From positions 1 through 39,633 of the forward strand of contig NZ_BPQM01000152.1 in assembly GCF_022179245.1 (NCBI RefSeq): 39,633 nt of DNA, written 5' to 3'. This DNA comes from Methylobacterium gregans (GTDB lineage: Bacteria > Pseudomonadota > Alphaproteobacteria > Rhizobiales > Beijerinckiaceae). The number at the start of each line of letters is the position of its first letter. Within the stretch, counting starts at the first letter, position 1. The position numbers and the translations under genes were made by a program. Below, piece after piece: positions 6,163 to 13,286 of this stretch. The notes beneath the pieces were generated by a model. That model was not told where the DNA came from. It ran no database searches and worked only from the letters and a program-made list of their open reading frames with translations.

Positions 6163-9012
6163 CTACCTGTCCCCCGGACCGTCTGGATCACCGCGTCCAC
6201 GCCGCCCGGTCCTGCACGTCGTACCCGGTCCGATCTTGTCCTCTCGCGGTTGCCGTGCCAGTTCCGGGAATGGCGGCGGCGGTGGCGGGACCGGCACGGG
6301 CCTCGTCGTCTGCGCCTCGGCGCGCTTCTTCACCGCCTGTTCCAGCTCCGCCCACATAGCCAGCGAAACCTGGTCGAACGCCCACGCGCCGTCGTCCACG
6401 TCGGTGCGGAAGGCGTGGGCGGCCGCGCGCCATCCGTAGCCTTGCCAAGCGTGGCGGCCGATGCGCGGTACCCCCGGTGCGCAGGCCGTGATCAGCGCTG
6501 CCACTGCCGCCTCGTCATGCCCGGTGGCGCGCAAGCGACGGGCGATCAGCGCATCGACCCGCGAGGGATCGGGCCAGCGGCCCTGCCAGCGCGCGAGCAG
6601 GTCGGCCCGGTGCGCCCAATACAGCGGCGCGTTGGCGTGCGGTTGGACGCCATCCGGGTCGATCCCGCGCCCGAGACGCGAGCTCGGGCCCTGCCCGAAG
6701 CGCCGCTCGAAGACCGCGATGAAACGCGAGATGAGACGGCCCAGCCGCTCGCAGATCGCCCCCGTCGCGGTCAGCACCTGCGCGTAGATCCGCTGCCCGG
6801 GATCGCCGGAACCGGGTGCAGCGGACTCCGGTGGATCAGCAGCGGCGATGCGCAGGCCAAAGCGGCTGCGGCCGAGCCCGAGGCTGAACCGGAGATGCTC
6901 GCTCGCCTCGGCCAGGGCGGCCTGCTCGTATGGCCGGTCCCGGTTTTGCGCGGTGAGCACGACCTCGTGGCGCCCGTCCCCACTGTCCAGCACCAGGGCC
7001 GGGGCAAAGCCCGTCGCCTGGAGCTGCCCGACCTCCTCAATGCGCAGCCCGGAGAGAACGAGATGGTGCCGCTCGTCAGAGATCGGCGTTAGGTAGACGG
7101 CGCTGTCTCTCCCGGCCGCGCGCTCCAGCACCGCCCAGCCGGCCGCGATCCCGGCCATCGGCCGGGGCGTGAGTTGCACCAGCCGGTCGGGCGTGGGCGA
7201 TCCGGCACGCTCGGCCACGACCCGGTAGCGATCGGCCTGCAGCCCGTCGTCATAGAGGCCGAGCAGGCCGGACAGGGGCATCCGGCTTCTCTCGGGCCGT
7301 TGCAGCGGGCCGAGACGCGGCAGCGGCGTTCCGGCTCGTCGCGCGAGGCTGCGCGCGCTCGGTGCGGCGCGCGGAGCCGGGCCGACAACGATCGCCTTGA
7401 GCAGGGGCGCGACGTTCAACTCCGGATAGAGGTCATCGTAGGCCTCGCGGTCCGCCCGCGCCGCGACCTCCGCCTGCCGGGCGACGGCGAACAGCGCCGG
7501 ATCGATGCCGGGCGCGGCCCTTGGCGACGGGACCGCCGGTGCCCGGCGATGGCCCGGCAAAGGTGGAGCACCATCGCCTTTCAGGGCCGGCTGGAACGGG
7601 CCGAGGCGCGCCTCCAACTTGGCCCGACTGGCCGCCCGACAGGTCGAGGCTTTGAGCACGATCCCGTCCACCACGAAGACCGCGCCGGACCCTTTGGCAG
7701 CGTAGGCGATGCGGTGTTCGGCGAGGGCTGTATGAAGATTGGTCCATGAGGCAGCCCGCGTCACGATCGGACCGGCGACCTCGATCACCCGCCGCGCGGC
7801 GCTCTCCTCGCCGCGGTACACTTCCGCTCGCGCCGCGCCCGCCGGCAAGGCATCGCCTGGATCCACGCTGCGGGCGACTAGGGCAGTGGATGCCGCCGCA
7901 CGATGGGCTTGCCGAGCGCTTACCGCCGCGACGAGACGGGCGCAGGCCGCTTTTGGCGTTGGTGCCGAGACCGCGCGCAGCCGCTCAATCACGCGCTCGG
8001 CCCTGGCCGCGTCCAGATCCGCACCGGCACCAAGCTGCCGGGCTTCGGCGGCCCTGACGCGCGCGGCGTGGCTCAAGCGGGCTTCGGTGAGGCGGCGGGC
8101 TGCGCGGGCCTTTGCGTTGCTCGCACCAGCCTGTCGTAGGTTTCGTCGCACCGCTTCTTCAGCATCTGGACCTCCGTGCTCAGAGCCTGCATCTCCAGGC
8201 CATGGCGATCCTGTCCGGCCCGGATCTGCCTGACCTCCTCCAGCACGGTCCGGAGCAGTTCGAGCAGCTTCGTCTGGCGGTCGATCGTGATCAGTTGCCC
8301 CTCCGAGATCGCCGCGAGCGGGTCCGCCTCCGCGTCGAGCTCGCGCAACATCTTCAGGATCTCGCTCGTGTCCTGATGCGCGCCCGTGGCCTCGCGATGT
8401 GCGCCGATAGCCTCCCGCGCCGCTCGCTCGATCCAGGGCATCGTGGGCGGCCCGCCCGTGTGTCCGGTACCGGATGACATGCTGCTCTCCCGTGTGGTCT
8501 TCGAGAACCTCGAAGTGCGCGCCGGGCTCGCGTTGCCAGCCCTGGGCGTGCTCGATCCGGGCGATCCCGCGCCCGATCGCGTTGTGGACGAAGGCGACCG
8601 GGGTCGACCTGTCCGCATCCGGTGCGACGCGCGAGATCAGCGCGTGCAGATGATGATTGCCCGACCCGCCGAGATGCAGGGTCCAGAGCACTTGGTGACC
8701 GCGCAGGTCCAACTCCTCGAGAAGGATCGCGAGCGCCTGCTCGATCTGGCGTAGTGTGGGCTGCTCGCCCGCCCGCCAGGACAGCACGATGTGCTCGATC
8801 GGGCTGCGGGCGCGGGGTGCACCCATCGCGGTGGCGATCATCTCCGCGACCTGCCCCGATCGCGTGTCGGCGATCAGGTGAAGCTGCCCCTGAGCCAGCA
8901 CGTCGCCGCGCTCTGCCCCACCCGCGCCGCGATCGATATACGCGGCCAGCTGCGTCACCTGCCGGGCGACGGGGGCGCCGTCGCGGCGCTTGTCCATGCG
9001 CTTGCCGATCAC
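6163..9012 (-). CDS. Relaxase with primase-like C-terminal part (frame disturbed)
   Basis: The N-terminal part (9012 to about 8450) is a MobA/VirD2-type relaxase domain: VIGKRMDKRR, YIDRG, PIEHIVLSWR, and the metal-binding NHHLHALISRV. It nicks oriT and pilots DNA in conjugation. The start is GTG 9012, overlapping the mobC stop as GTGA. From about 8440 to 8080 this frame is Arg/Gly-rich and looks non-coding, while another frame codes well (see 8073-8441). Good coding returns near 8076: a conserved relaxase-associated segment (KGSGAVFVVDGIVLKAS, LEARLGPFQP), then a RepB-primase-like region (PALVLDSGDGRHEVVL), then DALIARRLRATGHDEAAVAAL. One model is a 313-aa relaxase ending at 8073 after a one-base indel, followed by a second protein starting TTG 8076 (637 aa, TTGA overlap). 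The other is one 949-aa protein. Confidence 0.7.
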   Translation of the reverse strand: MIGKRMDKRRDGAPVARQVTQLAAYIDRGAGGAERGDVLAQGQLHLIADTRSGQVAEMIATAMGAPRARSPIEHIVLSWRAGEQPTLRQIEQALAILLEELDLRGHQVLWTLHLGGSGNHHLHALISRVAPDADRSTPVAFVHNAIGRGIARIEHAQGWQREPGAHFEVLEDHTGEQHVIRYRTHGRAAHDALDRASGAGGYRRTSRGHGRASGHERDPEDVARARRGGGPARGDLGGATDHDRPPDEAARTAPDRAGGGQADPGRTGSPWPGDAGSEHGGPDAEEAVRRNLRQAGASNAKARAARRLTEARLSHAARVRAAEARQLGAGADLDAARAERVIERLRAVSAPTPKAACARLVAAVSARQAHRAAASTALVARSVDPGDALPAGAARAEVYRGEESAARRVIEVAGPIVTRAASWTNLHTALAEHRIAYAAKGSGAVFVVDGIVLKASTCRAASRAKLEARLGPFQPALKGDGAPPLPGHRRAPAVPSPRAAPGIDPALFAVARQAEVAARADREAYDDLYPELNVAPLLKAIVVGPAPRAAPSARSLARRAGTPLPRLGPLQRPERSRMPLSGLLGLYDDGLQADRYRVVAERAGSPTPDRLVQLTPRPMAGIAAGWAVLERAAGRDSAVYLTPISDERHHLVLSGLRIEEVGQLQATGFAPALVLDSGDGRHEVVLTAQNRDRPYEQAALAEASEHLRFSLGLGRSRFGLRIAAADPPESAAPGSGDPGQRIYAQVLTATGAICERLGRLISRFIAVFERRFGQGPSSRLGRGIDPDGVQPHANAPLYWAHRADLLARWQGRWPDPSRVDALIARRLRATGHDEAAVAALITACAPGVPRIGRHAWQGYGWRAAAHAFRTDVDDGAWAFDQVSLAMWAELEQAVKKRAEAQTTRPVPVPPPPPPFPELARQPREDKIGPGTTCRTGRRGRGDPDGPGDR
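8073..8441 (-). CDS. Coiled-coil reading frame inside the relaxase region
   Basis: In a different frame from the relaxase, ATG 8441 opens 122 codons with very high third-position GC and a sensible sequence: MPWIERAAREAIGAH, then heptad-rich helices (LLELLRTVLEEVRQI, EMQALSTEVQMLKKR), ending SPKPA at TGA 8073. The same stretch read in the relaxase frame is Arg/Gly-rich filler, so this frame is the coding one here. It is either the C-terminal part of the relaxase reached after a one-base frameshift just upstream of 8441, or a separate overlapping small gene. Its stop overlaps a TTG (TTGA) that could start the downstream primase-like protein, which would make three translationally coupled products. 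Confidence 0.5.
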   Translation of the reverse strand: MPWIERAAREAIGAHREATGAHQDTSEILKMLRELDAEADPLAAISEGQLITIDRQTKLLELLRTVLEEVRQIRAGQDRHGLEMQALSTEVQMLKKRCDETYDRLVRATQRPAQPAASPKPA

Positions 9013-9320
9013 GACGGTGGCTCGGCCAGATGCGCGATCGCGCGGCGGATCTCGTCGAGCGCGAGGCGTCCGTGCTCGGCCATGCCCGGCGTGCGGATGG
9101 CGATCTTGGCGAGCCCTCCGAGCCGGCGCAATTCGCGGATCAGCTCGGCATCGACCTGCGCAGTGATGTGCAAACCGAGCAGCCGCCGGCGGGTAAGCGC
9201 GGCGAGCGTGAGGCCGGCGGCCTGCGCCTCGCCGAGAAGGCGCTCGTACTCCTCCTCCGTGAGCCGGATCCCAACCTGCTTGGTCAGGTTCCGTTGCTCG
9301 GTTCCGCGTTGGCCGGGCAT
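9009..9320 (-). CDS. mobC: MobC-like plasmid mobilisation accessory protein
   Basis: This 103-residue protein begins with basic and polar residues, followed by VGIRLTEEEYERLLGEAQAA and GLTLAALTRRRLLG. That is the ribbon-helix-helix pattern of MobC relaxosome proteins, which bind oriT and help the relaxase. The second half (AELIRELRRLGGLAKIAIRT) matches the position of the usual L.RIGNNLNQIA helix but lacks its asparagines. ATG 9320 has GAAGGA about 10 bases upstream. Its TGA overlaps the GTG start of the relaxase by four bases, so the two are translationally coupled. The identity rests on the domain pattern plus this gene order, which is standard for mobilisable plasmids and integrative elements. 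Confidence 0.8.
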   Translation of the reverse strand: MPGQRGTEQRNLTKQVGIRLTEEEYERLLGEAQAAGLTLAALTRRRLLGLHITAQVDAELIRELRRLGGLAKIAIRTPGMAEHGRLALDEIRRAIAHLAEPPS

Positions 9321-9922
9321 CGCGGCGGTCCTTCTCGGGTTGCTTCTGGGGAGCTTCTGGGACGGGGTTTCGGGGGCTCGCCCCGACAGGTGAGCTGGTG
9401 TGAGAAGCGTCAGCGCCGAACGGCGGCGTCTCGTTGCGGTCCGCGCCCGGCTCGGCCGGCGCGGATAGCAAAGAGCATCCTGCCCGCTTCGTTCTCCTCG
9501 GGATCGTCCTTCCGGGAGCTCCCGCTCGCGAACGCCGGAGCGCTGGCAAGGCGTGCGGAACCGGTAACAGCGCGCCGGAGCAGGTTGGCGACGCTTCCTC
9601 GCACCCCATGCGCAACAGGTCCGAAAGCGGCTGAGATTCGACGGGACGACATGAGGGAGGCTTCACTCCGGGACCGCTCATCCGCACGACCTGAAACAGA
9701 TCGATTGAGCACCCAGACAACACAGCCGATGACACGCGATCTGTCAAACAGATGTACTGATTTTATCTTGCGAATCGAGCGCGAAAACGCACATTGCAAG
9801 CATATCTATGGGCATTATTCGCTGCCATCCACTTGTCAATTCTCTGCTCAAGCGTGACCATGGGCTGGTCGGGTTCGGAACCGCCGCCCGACGCGATCCC
9901 ACGCCAATCAGCGAGATACGCG
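9321..9922. other. Intergenic region, candidate oriT and promoters
   Basis: This stretch lies between the minus-strand mobC operon and the plus-strand gene at 9923. The part 9700-9840 is locally AT-rich. A short perfect hairpin ATCTGT-CAA-ACAGAT lies at 9739-9753. A region upstream of mobC with a hairpin and lowered GC is where an oriT would be expected, but I see no nic-site consensus I can name. Open frames here look like shadows. Confidence 0.35.
9812..9839 (-). promoter_or_regulatory. Candidate sigma-70-type promoter toward mobC
   Basis: On the minus strand TTGACA (9839-9834) is followed after 16 bases by TAATGC (9817-9812). It points to mobC but would leave a leader of about 490 bases, so it may serve oriT-proximal transcription. 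It is a pattern match only. Confidence 0.25.
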
Positions 9923-10720
9923 ATGACACAGCCGCGAACCCGGCCAGCGCCGATCCTCCGCAGCGAGATGGACACCAACCAAGCAGCCCTCGCTGCGCTG
10001 ATGCGGGAGCCGCCACTGCCGCAGCCGCAGCGGATCACCACGGCCGCTGCCGTGGCCGAGCTCGCCCCCGACATCCGCGCAGCCCTCAAGGCCGGCCACG
10101 CGCTCGACGAGATCGCTAAGCGCTTGCGCTTCGGCGGACGCGCGCTGAGCGCGCAGCAGCTGCAGCGCTACCTCAGCCGCTGCCAGACGCGCGCGGCCAA
10201 GAAGAAGAGCGAGGTCAAGACAAGCGCGACGCCGCCCACGCCCCGGGGTGCGACAGCAGCCCAGACGCCGGATGCACCGACGGTCGGTCCGTCGAGCCGT
10301 GGCGCGAGCGTGCAACCGGACTTACCTTCACGGAGCACGTCCGCGCCCGCGACGGCGGCGGTCGGCTCGGGTGCAGACGGTCATGTCCCCGTCACGGCAG
10401 CCCCGTCATCGGCCTTGACGCCGACCGTGCCCGTGGGCGGCACATCGCCTGGTCCGGTCTCCGGCGCGACAAGCCTGGCGACGGATGCCAGTCCGGCCCT
10501 GGCGAAGCCTCAGAGCGCGGCCTCGCCCGCGACCGACGGCCGGTCGGTCGCGCAGGCACAGAGACGATCCATCGACATGCTGACGCGGACCGCACCTCCG
10601 AGCGCGAAGGTCGATCGTCCGCATGAGCCGAACATCACTTGGCGTGGAATGGGTACGACGACACCGTCGCGAGACGATACTCCTGCCAACCTGCGGCCTG
10701 AGCCCGGCAAACTGCTCTGA
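9923..10720 (+). CDS. Putative plasmid transfer accessory protein, disordered C-terminus
   Basis: Starting at ATG 9923 the protein has 265 residues. Only the N-terminal third looks folded: VAELAPDIRAALKAGHALDE then IAKRLRFGGRALSAQQLQRY, ending in a basic LSRCQTRAAKKK. This DIRAAL.AGH.L.EIA..L pattern recalls TraK/MobC-type plasmid proteins with a small DNA-binding fold. The remainder is Ala, Pro, Ser and Thr-rich and probably disordered. It is divergent from mobC across the candidate oriT, a usual place for transfer accessory genes. ATG 9968 is an alternative start; the longer frame back to 9794 runs into the AT-rich region and looks unlikely. Function is inferred from context and a loose pattern. 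Confidence 0.5.
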   Translation: MTQPRTRPAPILRSEMDTNQAALAALMREPPLPQPQRITTAAAVAELAPDIRAALKAGHALDEIAKRLRFGGRALSAQQLQRYLSRCQTRAAKKKSEVKTSATPPTPRGATAAQTPDAPTVGPSSRGASVQPDLPSRSTSAPATAAVGSGADGHVPVTAAPSSALTPTVPVGGTSPGPVSGATSLATDASPALAKPQSAASPATDGRSVAQAQRRSIDMLTRTAPPSAKVDRPHEPNITWRGMGTTTPSRDDTPANLRPEPGKLL

Positions 10721-10738
10721 GCGCTCGCGTGACCGTCG

Positions 10739-10771
10739 CTCTGCCCACGGCACAACCTGCCGCGGGCAGAG
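10739..10771 (+). terminator. Hairpin, probable terminator of the 9923 gene
   Basis: CTCTGCCCACGGCA (10739-10752) pairs with TGCCGCGGGCAGAG (10758-10771) around a 5-base loop: 14 positions with a single mismatch. It begins 18 bases after the stop codon. No T tract follows, so it could also be a protein site. The rest of 10721-11020 shows no gene. Confidence 0.5.
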
Positions 10772-11820
10772 CTGCTGTCGGTGCCAGCGGCGCCGTCGAC
10801 GCCGATAAAACAACGGCTCTGGCGTCAAGACGACGGACGTGCGACAGCTCGGCCATGACGTGTATCGCCGCAACACCCTGCGCTCTGTGGTGGCGCTCCC
10901 TCTGAGGAGCGGCACGACACGTCATCTCACGAGGACGAACCCTGCCGCCGTTGTCCGGCAGGCCTGTTCTCGATCCCGACAGCTTTTCCGACACGGCGGC
11001 TCCCATCCGGAGAACCGCGTATGTCCAACATCCCCGCCGCCTCATGCCCCGTCGTCCTGACGGGCGATCGCCCGACCGGCCCGCTCCATCTCGGCCACTT
11101 CTGCGGCAGCCTGCGCAACCGCGTCGCGCTCCAGCACGACCAGTTCGTCCTGATCGCCGACGCGCAAGCGCTCACCGATAACGCCGACGACCCTGGGCGC
11201 ATCACGAGACACGTCATCGACCTTGCCCTGACGATCTCGCCGTCGGGATCGATCCGAACCTCACGACGATCTGCGTGCAGGCGGCCCTGCCGGCGCTGTG
11301 CGAACTCACGCAGCTGTTCCTCAACCTCGTCACGGTGGCACGTCTCGAGCGCAATCCGACGATCAAGGAGGAGATCCAGGCGCGCGGCTTCGGGCGCGAC
11401 ATCCCCGCCGGCTTCCTGTGCTATCCCGTGGCCCAGGCCGCCGACATCGCAGCGTTTCGTGCGACGCTCGTTCCGGTGGGCGCCGATCAGGCTCCCATGA
11501 TCGAGCAGACCAACGAGATCGTGCGGCGCCTCAACCGGCAGGTTGGGCACACGCTGCTGCCGGAGGCACGCGCGCTGATCCCCGAGAGAGGTCGCCTGCC
11601 CGGCGTCGACGGGCGTGCAAAGATGAGCAAGTCGCAGGGCAACGCTTTCGCCCCGTTTGTCGACCGAGGACGCGATCCGCGCGGCGGTGCGTCGGATGTT
11701 CACCGATCCCGACCTCTACGTGTCACCGACCCGGGCCGGGTCGAGAGCAACGTCGTGTTCACCTACCTCGACGCGGTCGATCCCGACCGCAACGCCGTCG
11801 CCGCGCTGAAGGCGCACTAG

Positions 11821-12824
11821 GTGTTTGATCCCGCGGTGTGGTGGTACGATTGACCACCATGCTGCGAGGGATGCGCTATGGGCCAAATTCTTCACGGAAG
11901 CGCCCGCACGACAGAGGCAGTCCGTCGCGCGATACAGCTACGTCAAGAGAGCGTGAGAGCGGCGGCCAAGCGCTACGGCGTCAGCCCGACGACGATCCAG
12001 AAGTGGCGGGATCGGGAGACGACGGCCGATGCCGCCATGGGGCCGAAGGAGCCGCGCTCGACCACGCTGACGCCGGAGGAGGAGGCGATCGTCGTCGCCT
12101 TTCGGCGGCATACCCTGCTGCCGCTGGACGATTGCCTCTACGGCCTGCAGCCCACGATCGTACATCTGACCCGCTCCAGCCTGCACCGGTGCCTGCAGCG
12201 ACACGGCATCAGCCGCCTGCCGGAGATTGAAGGCGACAAGCCCGAGAAGAAGCGCTTCAAGCAGTATCCGATCGGCTACTTCCACATCGATATCGCACAG
12301 GTCAGCACCGAAGAGGGCAAGCTATACCTGTTCGTGGCGATCGATCGCACCAGCAAGTTTGCTTTCGTCCGTCTGGTCGAGAGTGCCGGCAAGATGGAGG
12401 CAGCGCAGTTCCTGCGCGATCTGATCCTGGCGGTTCCCTACCGTATCCACATCGTCCTGACGGATAACGGCATCCAGTTCACCAACCGCAAGAAGGATGC
12501 CTATGCCTTTGCGCACATCTTCGGTCGCGTCTGTGCCGAGAACGATATCGAGCACCGGTTGACCAAGGTGAACCATCCCTGGACCAATGGTCAGGTCGAG
12601 CGGATGAACCGCACGATCAAGGATGCAACGGTCAAGCGCTACCACTACGACAGCCACGAGCAGCTCAGAGATCACCTCCATCTCTTCGTGGATGCCTACA
12701 ATCACGCCCGTCGGCTCAAGACGCTGCGCGGCCTGACACCCTACGAACGCATCTGCCAAGCCTGGATCAGAGAGCCCGAACGCTTCAGAGCCGATCCGTC
12801 ACACCACATCCCGGGACCGTACAC
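11821..12824 (+). mobile_element. IS481-family insertion sequence (1004 bp)
   Basis: The ends are imperfect inverted repeats: left GTGTTTGATCCCGCGGTGTG, right (reversed) GTGTACGGTCCCGGGATGTG. The flanks carry a CTAG duplication at 11817-11820 and 12825-12828; CTAG is the known preferred target of IS481 relatives. The element disrupts trpS. Both ends and the transposase look intact, so it may be active. Confidence 0.85.
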
Positions 12825-12828
12825 CTAG
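11878..12828 (+). CDS. IS481-family DDE transposase
   Basis: This 316-residue protein has an N-terminal helix-turn-helix region (VRRAIQLRQESVRAAAKRYG then VSPTTIQKWRDRE). A DDE integrase core follows with FHIDIAQVS (first Asp), VLTDNGIQFT (second Asp) and NHPWTNGQVERMNRTIKD (Glu), then LHLFVDAYNHARRLKTLRGL and TPYERI near the end. It is full length with no frameshift. The last codon and the TAG stop fall on the CTAG target copy at the right end, so the gene relies on the target site for termination. The start ATG is 57 bases inside the left end. Confidence 0.9.
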   Translation: MGQILHGSARTTEAVRRAIQLRQESVRAAAKRYGVSPTTIQKWRDRETTADAAMGPKEPRSTTLTPEEEAIVVAFRRHTLLPLDDCLYGLQPTIVHLTRSSLHRCLQRHGISRLPEIEGDKPEKKRFKQYPIGYFHIDIAQVSTEEGKLYLFVAIDRTSKFAFVRLVESAGKMEAAQFLRDLILAVPYRIHIVLTDNGIQFTNRKKDAYAFAHIFGRVCAENDIEHRLTKVNHPWTNGQVERMNRTIKDATVKRYHYDSHEQLRDHLHLFVDAYNHARRLKTLRGLTPYERICQAWIREPERFRADPSHHIPGPYT

Positions 12829-13286
12829 CGCCGCGGTGGTCTCGGCGACAACACGGTGAAGCGGCGGCTTGAAACCGTGCTGCTCGATCTGCTGGCTCCA
12901 ATCCGGGATCGCCGCGCCGCATGGGCGGATCGTCCGGACGACGTCCGCGATATTCTGCGCGACGGCACTCGCCGCGCCCGCGGGGTCACGCAATCGACGC
13001 TGGAAGCAATCAAGGACGCGCTCGGCCTGTACCGCGTGGGGAAGTGATAAGCACTTGCTTCACGGCGCAGTACACAGAACGACCGCGGGTACGACAGGCG
13101 AAACGATCCTGAGCGCAAGCGTAGTTTCGTTCCGTCTGCTGAACAGCGGAATGCGAACACCTGACCCGAGGCGGACATTCCCACCGTTCGCTTTCGGGCA
13201 GCTACCGAGCTTGCTCCGATCGGAAGAGAGCGACGGTCCGTCGCATCATCAATGGATAAATTAGGTGGCCCAAGGGTGCCGTTGCC

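Larger units (their letters stand above)
11021..13047 (+). pseudogene. trpS: Decayed tryptophanyl-tRNA synthetase split by an IS
   Basis: The remains encode TrpS. TGDRPTGPLHLGHFCGSL carries the HIGH-type motif; then come VLIADAQALTD, ADIAAF, VPVGADQAPMIEQTNEI and the KMSKS motif in GRAKMSKSQGN. The C-terminus resumes after the IS at about 12829 (KRRLETVLLDLLAPIRDRR to LGLYRVGK, stop 13047). Damage: one base is missing at about 11230 (restoring a G gives LALDDLAVGIDPN); there are two compensating shifts between about 11655 and 11720; an in-frame TAG lies at 11818; and the IS481-type element sits at 11821-12824. ATG 11021 has GGAG upstream. A chromosomal trpS presumably exists, so this was an extra copy, possibly once an inhibitor-resistant variant, which is speculative. 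Confidence 0.85.

Noticed and set aside
9013..9747. Extension of the relaxase frame up to 9747
   Set aside because: This part overlaps mobC in another frame and is Arg/Pro-rich; GTG 9012 coupled to the mobC stop is the natural start.
8622..9857. Plus-strand open frame of 411 codons
   Set aside because: Opposite mobC and the relaxase N-terminus, whose motifs are clear; composition is that of an antisense shadow.
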